Assembly: GCF_019578655.1 (NCBI RefSeq)
Contig: NC_063257.1
Span: 14,446,001-14,510,000 of the forward strand
Direction: 5' to 3'
Length of the DNA: 64,000 bases
Source of the DNA: Ricinus communis
Lineage: Eukaryota; Streptophyta; Magnoliopsida; Malpighiales; Euphorbiaceae
Shown: positions 1-11,560 of the stretch, in pieces
How positions within the stretch are numbered: the stretch's first letter is position 1
Layout: each line of letters opens with the position of its first letter
Notes under the pieces: generated by a model
Databases searched by the model: none
What the model saw: the letters and a program-made list of their open reading frames with translations, nothing else
Told to the model about the DNA's origin: nothing
Position numbers and translations under genes: made by a program

Positions 1-868
1 TAAAATATGAAAGAATACATATTAGTGGAAAAATGGATTAATATTAATAATTAGACAGAGAAGCAAGAGACCTTTATGGTGTACTAACTCTCAAAGACCA
101 TAAAAATAAAGGAAATTTGAATAAAAAAAAAAAGAAAAAGACCGGCCAATTACACTAAGCAAAAGGAGTTACGGCTTTAGCAATACCTCCCTATTCCATT
201 AGGAAATTTTTAAAGTTAAATTCTAATAAGGATTTTTTTTGCTTATTACCTTTAATCTAGGAGATTAATTTACACTAATTTATAAGTTGCCATAGAGTGA
301 TGTTCGAAACCACTGCTACTCCAAGTTCTGCCTTTGAGACTGTTCTATGTTTTTTTTTGGCTCATAGACCCTATACCGGTGATGGGCTAGAGCAAGCTTA
401 GCCTTCGTGATTGAGGAGTTTTTCAGACCTTCGGGGAGTACTTGTTTATTACAACATAATTCCCACCAAGGAAAGGAAAGTAGTGAAGTGTAACGTGAAA
501 CAGTCATTTCTTGTTGGCAGAAGGAAATTAAGAAAAAACCACCAATTATTAGTTAAGTATACTAAAACATCCAATATCCTGAGGACACGTGTCATTAGAA
601 AAAGATAGTACCCATAGAATTAAATCAAATGAAAATTTACTAGTCTTCACCTCAAATATAAGTGTATTGGATTATGCATATCATTGAGATAGAAAGAAAG
701 AGAGATAGATACTACTCCAATTTACCCATGCCCATATATAGCCTTTAAAAATTATTACATAAAATTATTAGATTTTTTCTCAATTTCTTTTTATTTTGTA
801 TCCTTCATTTAATGTGAGTTGAATATTAGTATGACTCTTAAATGCATTGTCCTTTGAGCATATTCTAA
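1..868. other. AT-rich flank, no gene recognised
   Basis: No coding region with family resemblance is visible. Short open frames at 316-507 and 411-608 overlap on opposite strands and look like chance. The stretch at about 300-450 is less AT-rich than its surroundings and may be an old repeat fragment, but I cannot assign it. Confidence 0.5.
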
Positions 869-1464
869 GAGGATGTTTGATTTAAAAAATTTATATAACT
901 GATAGTTGTTTCTCACTTAACAACTATATTAAATCGTCTAATATAGATATAAAAGTCAACAGTTCATAACTGATTTATTCTTTTATTTATTTAAATAATA
1001 TTATCCTTATTAAAACTTATCGATAGTAACTTATTTTTAAGTCAACTTCAATTAATTTTTCATAATTCATAATAAATAATTTTATTTTAAAATTATTTTT
1101 AATAGTTAAATGATTATGATATTTATAATTATGACATTTAAAATTAAAATTTTTTATTAGTAAAATTAAAATTTTGATTCATATTTTTTAAAATAATTTT
1201 TATAAATATTTTTAATAATAAATAATTGAGCTAAATATAATTAATTATAATATTATAATTATTTTAAGTTATTTTTATTATTTATATTATTGAAAATAAT
1301 ATAAAAAAATTAAAATATATTTAAAAATAAATTATATTTTTAATGGTCATTTAACATACTAACGATAGTTGTTGATAAAATTTTACCAAATAATTTAATT
1401 TATCAACTACCGATTATGAGCCAACAATTATCAGTTGTATTGATCATCCAAACTAGACAAACAC
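869..1464. mobile_element. MITE-like element with imperfect terminal inverted repeats
   Basis: The left end carries GGATGTTTGA followed about 20 bp later by AACTGATAGTTGTT. The right end carries AACAATTATCAGTTGT followed by ATCCAAACTAGACAAACAC, the imperfect reverse complement. The interior is non-coding and almost pure A+T. Ends of the form GTTTG...CAAAC around an AT-rich core are common in hAT-type MITEs. I could not identify a clean target-site duplication, so the boundaries and superfamily are uncertain. Confidence 0.45.
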
Positions 1465-1756
1465 TAAATATCTGAACCTCAAGAAGATGGCCCGATTCCT
1501 CCTTATTTACATGGCAACTTTCGGACCAAAATTCACTTATTATCTAGGTTAGAATTACTTAAAGTATTAATAGAGTTAGAATTTTAAAATTAGATTCGTA
1601 TTAAATAAAATATTAATTATAACTATTATATATTAATAAATTAAATTAATAAATAATTAAATTAACTTAATTAATTAAAAAATTATTTAAACTATATTCG
1701 TAAAATTATCAGTTTTCTCTATTGATATGTTTATATATACTATAATAAGTGAAGGA

Positions 1757-1999
1757 TGTTAAGAATCATTATTAATTAATAGGATTTAATGTATTGTTGT
1801 TGTTTTTTTTACTCAAATCCTATATTTGAAAATTGGAAATTTGAGATTTTTTTGTTATATTTGGCTCCTCCATATATATATAATGGAGACTTCACCTTGT
1901 TAATAATTCATTCCGAAAACAAGTCTTATGTATTTGACTAAATTTGTTTTTCTTCTTTCTTTCTTATAGTATTGTTTTTCATGGGCTCAATTCTCTTCA
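1757..1999 (+). repeat. 5' LTR of the copia element
   Basis: It is 243 bp long and matches 6386-6658. It lacks about 30 bp that the 3' LTR has around 6481-6520, so the two LTRs differ mainly by one indel plus point changes. A TATATATATA stretch near 1874-1883 could be the promoter TATA region. Confidence 0.93.
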
Positions 2000-2001
2000 A
2001 T

Positions 2002-2014
2002 TGGTATCAGAGCC
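2002..2014 (+). other. Primer-binding site, initiator tRNA-Met type
   Basis: TGGTATCAGAGCC lies two bases after the 5' LTR. This is the standard copia primer site complementary to the 3' end of initiator tRNA-Met. Confidence 0.93.
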
Positions 2015-2229
2015 AAAAATTTCTTAGTATGCTCAGTGGTTGCAGCTTAGTCTGAACTTCCACATCAGAAAAGAATTTTGGTACTGGAACTAGTCTGTCA
2101 AGGGTCCTATTTATTAACGTACAAAGCAGTTGTATGGGGGAGTGCTCGTGCACAGTTTGGAACTGTGAGTTCATCGGTTTGGAACCATAATTATTTGGTG
2201 AGACGCGGGGCTGCTGAAACCAAGTCACG

Positions 2230-3069
2230 ATGGCAGATTCAAGTAATGTTGGTGTTAATAGAAAATTGAATAATAATAATTATAGCATCTAGAAGACCTG
2301 CATGGAGTCATACTTGCAAGGTCAAGACCTCTGGGAGGTTGTTGCCGGGACCGAGACTACATTACCACCAGAAGATGAAGCTGGTAATATCAGAAAAGGG
2401 AAAATTAAAGTTGGCAAAGCTATGTTTGCCATTAAAACCACTATTGAAGAAGAGATGATGGAGCATATCAGAGAAGCTACTACACCAAAGGAAGCTTGGG
2501 ATTGTCTTGCTTTACAATTTACAAAGAAGAATGATGTAAGGCTACAGTTATTGGAAAATGAACTAATGTCAGTCTCACAACGAGATATGGCAATTAGTCA
2601 GCATTTTACGAAGGAGTAATCCATCTATAGAGAGATTGTTGAGTTAGATGAGGCATCCAAAATTGTCAGTAACAGGATGAGATGGATTATCACACACAGA
2701 TTGCGACTAGAGTACGGAGGATTTATGGCTGCAGTTCAACGTTGGCCCATACAACCTTCTATTGAGAAGTTGGAAAATCTGCTGGTAGGACAAGAAACTC
2801 TAGCAAAACAAATGGTTGGAGTATCCTTAAATTCTGAGGAGGTGGCACTCTACACCAACAAAAGGAGAAATCAATTTCATGGTCAGAACAAAGGAAAAAC
2901 TCGAGGAAATACCCAATATGGGGTAGGTCAACAGAAGTAGCACCAAAACAACAGTCAGTCTAGAAATCTCAGACGTCCAAATGGCGAGTGTTTCAATTAT
3001 GGCAAAAAGGGACATTACACAAGAGATTGTTGGTCGAAGAAGAAGATAGTAGAAAGTAATGCAGCAATA
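2230..3069 (+). pseudogene. copia gag (UBN2-type) with mutated zinc knuckle
   Basis: The ATG at 2230 opens a frame that stays in phase through the gag region. It is interrupted by stops at 2290 (TAG, probably a former Trp codon), 2617 (TAA) and 2938 (TAG). The product resembles copia capsid (UBN2/Retrotran_gag_2 type): an LWEVVAG motif near the N-terminus and a helical region ending in QLLENELMSV. The nucleocapsid knuckle reads CFNYGKKGHYTRDC, in which the second Cys of the CCHC motif is Tyr, so zinc binding is probably lost. Gag would build the virus-like particle. The stops mean this copy makes no full-length Gag. Confidence 0.9.
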
Positions 3070-4830
3070 GTGAGCAACTATAACCAAGTAGAACCTGAAT
3101 GGGATGCTGAGGCATTGTTTGTGAATTTTGAGACAATGCAGTTTGAGGAATCTTCCAGTTTAGAATTTGTGGTTGTGCCTAGCCTCATGGCTACCACAAT
3201 AGAAGAAAAAGAGGAGCAAGCCTCTAGTGCTTCAAGTTCTCATAGAATTGATTATGAGAGAAATTGGATCTTTGATTCTGGGTGTTTCGGTCATATGACA
3301 GGAGATATGGATAAACTCTATAATATTTCAGAATACAAAGGCAGGCGAGTTATGGTGACTGCAAATGACTCGCAGCTACCAATAACTCATATTGGTGATA
3401 CGGTGATTAATTCCTGTCTAAATCAAAAGCAAGTGCATCTGGAATATGTTTATTGAGTTACTGGGATGAAGAAGAATCTTTTATCAGTCTCACAATTGAC
3501 TGATAGTGGGAAGTTTGTTGTGTCTGGCCCTAGAGATGTCAAGGTTTATCAACAAGTCAAAATAGTTGACACACAAATTATGGAGGGACAAAAGATAGAT
3601 TCCGTGTATGTTATGCTGGCAGAGGAGGCATATGTGGAAAAAACAAGGAATAATGAAACAAATAATTTGTGGCATGCACGGCTGGGACATGTAAATTATC
3701 ACAAGCTGAAGATGATGATGACTAAGTCTTCAATGAATGGAATTTTGAATCTTGAAGTTCGTACTGATATAGTTTGTGCTGGTTGTCAGTATGGAAAGGC
3801 GCATCAGTTACCATTCGAGGATTCATCTTTCAGAACTAAAAAGCCACTTGAGTTGATTCATTCAGATGTTTTTAGAAAGGTGAAACAACCTTCAATCAAT
3901 GGTATATGCACTATATGGTGACTTTTATAGATGATTATTCAAGATATGTTTGGGTGTACTTCATGAAAGAAAAATCTGAGGTGCTGGAGAAATTCAAAGA
4001 ATCCAAGTTGATGGTTGAAGGTGAGATTGGAAAGAATATTGCGATGCCTTCGTAGTGACAATGGGGGAGAATACATTTCTGATGAGTTATCCAAATATTT
4101 ACTTGAGAGTAAGATCTGACAGTAACTGACTTGTCCAAACACACCACAGCAGAATGGTGTTCCAAAGAGAAAGAACAAGCACTTGGTAGAAGTATGCCGG
4201 AGTATGATGCATGCTAAGAATGTCCTTAGGAGATTTTGGGTTGAATGCATGAGAACAACAGCTCATATCATCAATAGACTTCTTCAATCGAAAATGGATT
4301 TCATGTCTCCTTTTGAAAAGCTGTGGAACATGAAACCGACAGTGAGTCATTTCAAGGTATTTGGCTGTGTGCTATGTATTTTTGCTTGATCATTTATGTA
4401 GCAAGTTTGACAAGAAAGCAATCAGGTGTATCTTTGTGGGATATGATGAAAGCAGAAAAGGCTAGCGATGTTGCCATCCTACCACAGGCAAATGTCATGT
4501 TTTTAGAAATGTTGTATTTGATGAAGCATCATCATGGTGGACACCGGAATATGTTACACTTCCTTATTCAACAGAAGAACAATTGTAAGAAAAGTTGAAA
4601 GGAAATGTTCAGCAAACTCCACAGAGTAGTGCAAAGTCTTTATCACAAGAAAGATTATGGAAGACTGGTATTTATCAGAAAGTAGAGGTGGAGAATCATC
4701 CAATTAAAGAGCTGTTGGAGGATGAATCAGTTAAGGAGACACCATCACCATAAAAACTTAGAAGATCTGAGAGGGTTAGACAAGAAAATCCTAGATATGC
4801 TAATGTTGCACTGGTGGAAGAAGAAACAGA
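3070..4830 (+). pseudogene. copia protease and integrase region, degraded
   Basis: The frame continues from gag. The aspartic protease motif is visible as WIFDSGCFGHMTG at about 3268-3306. A TGA at 3454 interrupts the frame. The GAG-pre-integrase zinc region is recognisable: NNLWHARLGHVNYHKL and later CAGCQYGKAHQLPF, giving the HHCC finger. The catalytic core begins at PLELIHSDVF. A frameshift near 3900-3915 moves the reading frame, and further shifts follow, so only blocks such as the [14 protein letters not shown] segment and an NGGEY block can be followed. Integrase before RT confirms the copia order. Not functional. Confidence 0.9.
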
Positions 4831-6391
4831 ACCAGAGTCCTTTGAGGAGGCTTTCCAGAAGACAAAATGGAGAAACGCGATGGAGGAAGAGATGGAATCT
4901 CTTATTCAGAATCAGACTTGGGATTTAGTCCCAAAGCCAAAATATGTAAAGCCCATATCATGCAAATAGGTGTACAAGATCAAGACTCGTCCAGATGGTT
5001 CAGTTGAGAGGTACAAAGCTCGACTAGTAGCACGAGGTTTTTCACAGCAGTATGGATTGGACTATGATGAGACGTTCAGTCCTGTAGCAAAGATTGCAAC
5101 AGTTCATGTTTTGTTAGCTCTAGCTACAAGTAAGTACTGGAGCTTGTGGCAGATGAACGTAAAAAATGGTTTTCTGAATGGAGAGCTTGATCGAGATGTG
5201 TACATGGAGCAACCAAAAGGATTTGAAAACCAGCTAAATTTTGAATATGTTTGCAGGTTGAAGAAAGCGCTCTATGGATTGAAACAAGCTCCTAGAGCTT
5301 GGTATGGAAAAATTGTTGAGTTTCTCATTCACAGTGGATATGCAATTGCACCAGCAGATTGTTTATTTGTGAAAGCTAGAGAAAGGAAACTAGCAATTAT
5401 TCTTATTTATGTGGATGATCTTATTATCACTGGAGATGATGTGACAGAGATCTACTAGACAAAGGATAATTTATCAGTTCGAGTTTAGATGAAGGAACTT
5501 GAAAAGTTAAATCACTTTCTTAGTTTAGAAGTGGAGAGAACATCAAAAGGATTGTTCTTGTGTCAGCATAAGTATGCAATGAATCTTCTTCAGAAATATG
5601 GAATGTTTGACTGTAAACCTTTTTTTATTTCGATAGAGGTGAACTCAAAATTGAGCATGTCAGAAGGCAAAGATTTGGAGGATTCTGTTATGTATCGACA
5701 GATTGTTGGCAGTCTAATATATTTGACTCTCACGAGACCATATGTTACTTTTGTAGTTGGAGTAGTGAGTAGATTCATGCAAAATCTAAAGAAGCCTCAT
5801 TTGGAAGCAGTTCGGAGAATTCTGAAATATATCCGAGGTACACTTGATCTCGGTATATTCTACAGAAATGGAGTACCATGCAAATTGGAAGGATACTACG
5901 ATGCTGATTATGAAAGAGATTGTGATACCCGAAGATCAACTACTGGGTATGTGTTTAGTCTGGGATCGGGAGTTATTACTTGGTGTAGTAAAAGGCAACC
6001 AATAGTGTCACTGTCAACAACAGAAGCTGAGTATCGTGCAGCGACGATGGCAGCACAAGAAAGCACTTGGTTAGTGCTGTTGATGGAGAATCTACATCAG
6101 CCAGTAGATTATGCAGTACCAATATATTGCGATAATCAATCATCTATCAGTTTGGTTGAAAATCCAGGATTTCATGTAAGGACAAAGCATGTGGAGGTGC
6201 AATATCATTTTATTAGAGAAAAAGTATTGGTTGGAGAAATCAAAGTGTTACAGGTAAAGACAGAAGATCAATTGGCTGACATTTTCACTAAAGGACTTAA
6301 TAATATGAAGTTAGAAAAGTTTAGAAAACTACTTGGCATGATTTCAAGAAAGCATATCAAGGAGGAAATTAATAATGAGGGGGAGTGTTAA
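4830..6391 (+). pseudogene. copia reverse transcriptase and RNase H, stop-containing
   Basis: One frame runs from about 4840 to the stop at 6389-6391, broken by TAG codons at 4966, 5456 and 5486. RT blocks are clear: YKARLVARGFSQQ, YDETFSPVAKIATV, KKALYGLKQAPRAWY and the catalytic IYVDDLIITG with both aspartates kept. RNase H blocks follow: [36 protein letters not shown] and [14 protein letters not shown]. The last block, [10 protein letters not shown], is the usual copia C-terminus just before the polypurine tract. The whole catalytic domain survives apart from point stops, so decay is recent compared with other elements in the window. Confidence 0.93.
6374..6385 (+). other. Polypurine tract of the copia element
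   Basis: AATGAGGGGGAG lies directly before the 3' LTR and would prime plus-strand synthesis. Confidence 0.88.
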
Positions 6392-6658
6392 GAATCATTA
6401 TTAATTAATAAGATTTAATGTATTGTTGTTGTTTTTTTACTCAAATCCCACATTGGAAAATTTGAGATTTGAGATTTTTTTGTTTTTTTTTTTACCACAT
6501 TGGAAATGTAGTAGAATACAAGGCTCCTCCATGTATATATAATGGAGGCTTCACCTTGTTAATAATTCATTCCAAAAATAAGTCTTATGTATTTGACTAA
6601 GTTTGTTTTTCTTCTTTCTTTTTTATAGTATTATTTTTTATGGGTTCAATTCTCTTCA
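6386..6658 (+). repeat. 3' LTR of the copia element
   Basis: It is 273 bp long, begins TGTTAAGAATC and ends TCTTCA like the 5' LTR. It holds an extra T-run plus ACCACATTGGAAATG segment missing from the 5' copy. Confidence 0.93.
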
Positions 6659-6663
6659 AAGGA

Positions 6664-7121
6664 TATTTATAGAAAACACTAAATAAATTTTTTTACTCTA
6701 ACTAAATTAACTTATACTTTTATGTGTGCCTATCTTTTTGGGATAGAAAAAGTATTATTCTAATAATTAAGCATCATTAATTTTTCGGTAACAAATTATA
6801 AGAAAATAATATAATTATAAATTCAGTTTAACAGATATTAACTTTTTAAATTAGAATGTAAAGAAAAATATAAACGTCAGATGGTGTTAAAAAAAGAAAG
6901 AGAAAGAAAAAAAAACTATGACACTTCAAGTCAATTCACAAGCTTTCCGTGATGTAAAACAATACACTTAAGAGTTCAAAACAAAACAAAACAAAAAAGA
7001 AACTTAAAAGTCACGGTATGAGAAGATGATCTAACTAAACTCTAGAACCCACTAGATTGAACACATACAAGACAAATACTAATTTGATAAGAAGTAAAGT
7101 TAAGCTACATAAATTTTGTTG
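6664..7121. other. AT-rich spacer, nothing recognised
   Basis: A purine-rich stretch lies around 6890-6915 and a short AAAC repeat near 6985. There is no gene-like signal. Confidence 0.5.
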
Positions 7122-7702
7122 TGAGGAGATAATTATATTTTTAGTGTCTGAATTTATCAAGAAATAATAATTGGATGATTAAATTTTTAAAATTAATAAT
7201 TAATTGTGACAATTTGTAAAATAATAACAAAATAATATTTTTATCAAGTGATTTTCAGGTTTTTCTTAGATTTTTACAGATATATATTAGAGAGTAAAAA
7301 GTTTATTCATTAGTGATATAGTTTTAGAATGAATTTTATTTTATATAACTTTTTTTTTCTAACTTTTATTAATCCTTAATTTAGTAGTCCTAATCTTTAA
7401 TTTCCAATTCCTAAATTTTAATATTTATTGCATTATAAAACTCTAATTACTTAGTAAAAACATATTTGTATATGATGGATAAATTTATCATTTTATTATT
7501 TTTACAACACATTTTTATCACATATCTTTTATTTTTCATCTCATTTAATATAAAAACACCTACATTAGTATTTATATGTTTGACCTGCTAAAAATACTAT
7601 TTTTTTTTTTACAGATTGCCACACTTAATTGTTAATTATAAAAGTTTAACCACTCGATTGTCATTTTTTGACAAATTTAGATACTAAGAATATAATTATC
7701 CT
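7122..7702. mobile_element. MITE with long (about 95 bp) terminal inverted repeats
   Basis: The first arm (about 7122-7219) contains GATAATTATATTTTTAGTG, then AATTTATCAAGAAATAATAA, and ends near TGTGACAATTTGTAAA. The second arm (about 7608-7702), read in reverse complement, gives the same series: GGATAATTATATTCTTAGTA, a Thr/Val-free AT-rich middle, and GTGTGGCAATCTGTAAA. The interior is non-coding. Long TIRs of this kind are typical of Mutator-derived MITEs. A partial flanking repeat (TTTTGT on both sides) may be what is left of a 9-bp TSD. Confidence 0.6.
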
Positions 7703-7844
7703 TTTGTAACTTCCAAAGTACACTAGATTAGTGACGCAGATAAGACGGATTGTTTCAACACTAATGAAATAATATTATTATGATAAAGTAATAATTTTAA
7801 GGATAATAATAAAATAATTTTATTTTTCTTTTGTGTTAACTAGT

Positions 7845-7998
7845 CCAAATTGATTTTAGAATTTTAAGTATAATTAATCTTATCCTTCTCTCAAATTCAC
7901 CTCTTTTCAATCTCTAAGACTCAAGAAAGACAGTAGCTTTCATCATCGGGTTTTTCATAATTTCTTTGGTGTCTAGATCCAGAAAATAGATGCTGACA
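7845..7998 (-). repeat. Fragment of a Tat/Ogre-type LTR start
   Basis: Read on the minus strand from 7998, the sequence begins TGTCAGCATC, then GGATCTAGACACC and AAAAACCCGATGATGAAAG. The same series, begun TATCAGCACC, starts the LTR at 58101 on the plus strand. Homology fades near 7845. It is an orphan piece of the same repeat family in opposite orientation. Confidence 0.65.
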
Positions 7999-8205
7999 AC
8001 TGAACTGGAAGAAAATATAAAAAAAGAAAATAAGCATTATTTAAAACTTGACATCCAAACTGGTTGTCAAGCTTTTATAGAGTTTCTTATTGACGAAGAG
8101 GGAGTATCAAATGTAACAAAATATAAAAAAGAGCACAATCATGACTTATATTTAGTAAGTAAAATATTTCTTCAATTATACAACAATATATACAAAATCA
8201 ATTAG
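7990..8205 (+). pseudogene. FAR1-like DNA-binding domain fragment (MULE-related)
   Basis: This 71-codon open frame contains LKLDIQTGCQAFIEFLIDEE, then VTKYKKEHNHDL. The order TGC-AFI...DEEG..NVTK...EHNHDL is the core of the FAR1 DNA-binding domain (a WRKY/GCM1-type zinc fold), found in FHY3/FAR1 proteins and in the Mutator-like transposases they derive from. The N-terminal CxxC half and everything downstream (transposase, SWIM finger) are absent, so it is a single-exon-sized fragment. The ATG at 7990 overlaps the end of the LTR fragment on the other strand and is probably not a real start. It may come from a host FAR1 gene or from a MULE. Confidence 0.7.
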
Positions 8206-8885
8206 AATAAGGAATTGAATATGATGAATATCAAAAAAATACTATGAACATTGAACAAAGTATTAATAAACGTGCAAGAGAATATTAATGAACATGCAAG
8301 ATAGTATTAATAAAAATTTTAAAATAACGTAAATCAAGACGACGCTTTTTCGTTTAATGAAAATGCTTTACACATGTTATGAGCTCTGTTCTATGATGCT
8401 ACATGGACCCTGGTCCATGATATAAGTACTAGAGCTGATGAACCTCCTTGAGACTTGAAGTTAAAAAGTTGTTACCTTTCTGCCCATTTAATGTCAGGTT
8501 AGCAAGCAAGTAATAATTGCATTTTCTTCCTTAAACACGTGACAAACCTCAACTTGCCAATCTTTGCTAAGAAACTCTCTACAATCCTTAACTAAATTGG
8601 AACATTGGTAATGACAAATATCATTAAACTTTAATGAACTCTCTGCAACCTTATAGGATCCACTTCAAGAATAAGATTTTTGAAGCCTAAAATTTAAAGC
8701 CAAAATAAGGCCTTATTTTGAGTATTCTCCCTCCTTTCGCTAAGTCTGAATTGCATTTACTATATTTATATGTATTTAATTTGATCCATCTTTCACAAGG
8801 AGGATCTCACCTAATGAGTTTAAGAACTTTGGTGAGGTAGGAATAACTCATTATTGAACATAAAAATAGTACTCAAGACAACATT
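8206..8885. other. Unassigned spacer
   Basis: No coding or RNA family is recognised. A short inverted repeat (ATGGACCCTGGTCCAT, around 8401-8416) is present, but it has no visible context. Confidence 0.5.
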
Positions 8886-8930
8886 CACTATAAAAATATA
8901 GTGTTTAACGACATATATAACTGTCGCTAA
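8886..8930 (+). repeat. CACTA terminal inverted repeat and subterminal motif
   Basis: CACTA begins at 8886, with ATT just outside as a possible half of the 3-bp target duplication. TTTAACGACA and CTGTCGCTAA inside it are the short inverted subterminal motifs that bind the transposase in this superfamily. Confidence 0.7.
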
Positions 8931-9499
8931 ATGAAGGAAAACCATTTATAAAACAGAATATCAAAGATTTTCAACTGCTGACCTCCATCATCAATAGCTT
9001 GAATGACTGTCAGTTGCCTGTTGTTAAATTTAGTGATGGCAAGAGCCATTGTTAAACAAGTCCATTGCTAAAGGAGTACCCTTTTCTGTCACCATCACTT
9101 GACTTTGCGAATGGAAAGTCATCGTTAAAGACTATTGTTAACTAAAATAACTATAATGACAATAATCGTCGCTAGACGCTGTCGATATATATTTTTGGTA
9201 TGTAAAATTATTTAAATTTTTCGTTAACACATTGTCTCTTAGGTTAGAAAATAATTATTTTTTATATCCATCATTAATCCGTTAGTAAAAGCAAGTTCTG
9301 AAAAAATTAAAATATGTTAATGATTATTATTATCATTATCTATTTTTATTTATATATTTAATAAGGAATTAAATAAGAACAATTCATTTGAAAAAATGCA
9401 TAATACTATTAATTTATAAAACATAAACAAAAAAGGTATTAAGAAATTATCAAAAAGAAAAAGTGTAACCCGACTAGTCTAGGAGTTGTCATTAATGAT

Positions 9500-9880
9500 G
9501 ACCACCAGTAACATCAGGCATATCACTAGTAAAAGCACGAGCTAGTGTAGTTGAAACAGACAGTGGAACCATGCCTGCACTAGACATTCATAACATATGT
9601 TTCATTGTCCTTTCCAATTTTGCTATCCGTGCACCATACTCTTGGTCCAATTTTGCTCGAAGCTCGTGCCTTAAGGTCTCCTTATCATTTATTGCGGAGT
9701 AACTAGTACTAGCACATCCATGTGGCTACGTGAAAATGTGTGCCTCAAAGCTTAAGCTGTATACTCATTGCTTCATCTCCCCTTTGATGACATCCATGAT
9801 AAGCTGTGACATATCAATTGGTGGAGGATTGGAAGAATCCTCAACTGCCTGAGAAGTAGCAGCTATCTATTCCTTAACCA
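9500..9880 (-). pseudogene. Transposase_24-like second ORF of the CACTA element
   Basis: On the minus strand the interrupted translation contains a PPPIDMSQLIMDVI block and then NDKETLRHELRAKLDQEYGA, followed by a coiled-coil-like IAKLERTMKHM. This arrangement is like the C-terminal part of the plant Ptta/En-Spm (Transposase_24) proteins that accompany TNP2. Stops and shifts break the frame. The N-terminal, diagnostic half is not visible, so the family call rests mainly on position beside the TNP2 remnant. Confidence 0.5.
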
Positions 9881-10289
9881 AGTACTTACATATTCACAGG
9901 ATCATGTGCTTATATACAACGCAAACATTAAACAATGAGTTTTAAAACACCACCTAAATGTATGCACATTTTATTCTCTTTTAGATACTCAAATATTTCT
10001 TGAACTAATCTATAAAATCATTTTCAAGTTTAGCATCCACGTCATGACCAAGCATGTTTGATGGACTTACTTTAAATAAATATTCAATATACATGCTTCA
10101 CATTTTGGAAAGAAGTGTAGTACATTAGAAAAGAAACTTAATTTGTGAAAATTCATTGTTATTTTTTAAAATTTCCTCAATATATGGATCAACTTTAGAG
10201 CAATTAAGTAAAATATTGTTTGTGAGCTGATTTATACTCTTCACCTGTCAGGTACATAAATTTCACTGTTTAAAAGGGTCACCCGTGAT

Positions 10290-11240
10290 GCTTGAATATA
10301 AACAGATTTTCCTATGGCTCTTCTACAATATATGTGTTGCCCATCATCATTTTGAGGCATATTTTTATGCTTTATTCTTACACGGTCCTCAAAGCAGAAT
10401 GAATAAAATGATAATGCTTCTTCAACTAGTTAAGCATTGTATATTAATCCTTCCACCTTTGCTATGTTTCTGACATTATTTTTAAAATTTGAAGGTACCT
10501 ATGACATTAGAATGACATAAGTAATTGATTTATATTACAATTTAATGATTTATTATGATTATCTTATTAGTGTTATTTACTTCTCAAACATATACATTCA
10601 TCTGCATTGAACTGGACATGCAATCCTTGCTTTATAAGCCAAATAGATCGAAAATATTTCATAGAGTCAAAGAAGTTTGGATGAAATATATATTTATAGA
10701 GAATGACAAGAATGTTTGTCTCCAATCAATTCATATCATTAGTTCTAAGACATTAGTAATTAGTTATATAAAGAAGACACTCAATTTTATAAGGGTTTTT
10801 GAATAAATATATTATAGTCATGGATTTTCATCCCAAATAACTTAAGCATATTCATGTCAATATATCAGCCCATATTAGACACATATTTGTTACGAAATCT
10901 CAAACTCTTGACCCACTCACATAAAACTTCCTTTGCTTGCTTATGAAGTGTAAAACTAGCTTTTAGGTCTTTTTTTATAGCATCATTCCATCTGAATTCA
11001 GGGCATGGAAAATAATCATTTAGCTCCTCTCTAGATTTAGATATATCTTTAATTTTATATCAACAGTCATCACAGTGTTGAACATATTATCGTCCACATT
11101 CTTTTTTATGCTCATGAGATTCAAGTCCTGATGAATCAGATTGGAACCAGTATGGCAAACCCTAGAAAATGTTCTTTTATCTTCTAACCACATGTTTTAT
11201 CGGTTAATTGGTCTCATTTTCACCCTTTTTTAGCTTCAAG
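10290..11240 (-). pseudogene. TNP2/DUF4218 CACTA transposase, degraded
   Basis: Successive minus-strand blocks match the plant CACTA transposase in order. These are GLPYWFQ (about 11140-11160), FRNKYVSN and LKLFGMKIHDYN (about 10820-10890), FSIYLAYKARIACPVQCR then MYMFEK (about 10580-10640), and VEGLIYN then EEALSFYSFCFEDRV (about 10370-10440). The last three blocks belong to the DUF4218 domain, whose usual form has a PVHYRWMYPFER motif. Stops and frameshifts separate the blocks. The protein would cut and paste the element, but no functional product can be made. Plus-strand open frames at 10285-10473 and 10555-10806 are antisense to it. Confidence 0.75.
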
Positions 11241-11560
11241 TCCTCTATCTCTTACAATATCTTATGCCAAGATTGAACAAGTGGGGATTCTGTTACAACT
11301 TTCTTATTCTTAGTGGAGATCATTTGTTCTTGCGAAATGGATGATCTGCAGGCAAAAACTACCATTGGTTGTCAAACCATGATGGTTTACTACTGAACTT
11401 CAAAGTGAAAGCTTCAGATTTGACCATGCAATACGAACATGCTAACCGTCCAGTAGTACCCCAACCTTACAACATCGAATATATACAAGAAAATTACTAA
11501 TAGTCCATATTAATACAACTCGCGTTTGAAAATTTTATTTCCTTGAAATTTCATAAGTAT

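Larger units (their letters stand above)
1752..6663 (+). mobile_element. Complete Ty1/copia LTR retrotransposon with 5-bp TSD, coding capacity lost
   Basis: The element is bounded by direct repeats AAGGA at 1752-1756 and 6659-6663, the expected 5-bp target duplication. Inside are a 5' LTR, a tRNA-Met primer site, a gag-protease-integrase-RT-RNase H polyprotein in the copia order (integrase before RT), a polypurine tract and a 3' LTR. Both LTRs begin TGTTAAGAATC and end TCTTCA. The polyprotein contains many in-frame stops and at least one frameshift, so it is not autonomous. The intact TSD shows the flanks have not been rearranged since insertion. Confidence 0.94.
8886..11560 (-). mobile_element. 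Decayed CACTA (En/Spm) DNA transposon
   Basis: The left terminus is CACTATAAAAATATAGTGTT, followed by CGACA/TGTCGCTAA-type subterminal motifs (repeated near 8910-8935 and 9165-9185), which are characteristic of CACTA ends. Two degraded minus-strand coding regions inside match the TNP2/DUF4218 transposase and a Transposase_24-type second protein. I could not find the right-hand TIR, so the 11560 limit is only where recognisable transposase homology ends. Confidence 0.72.
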
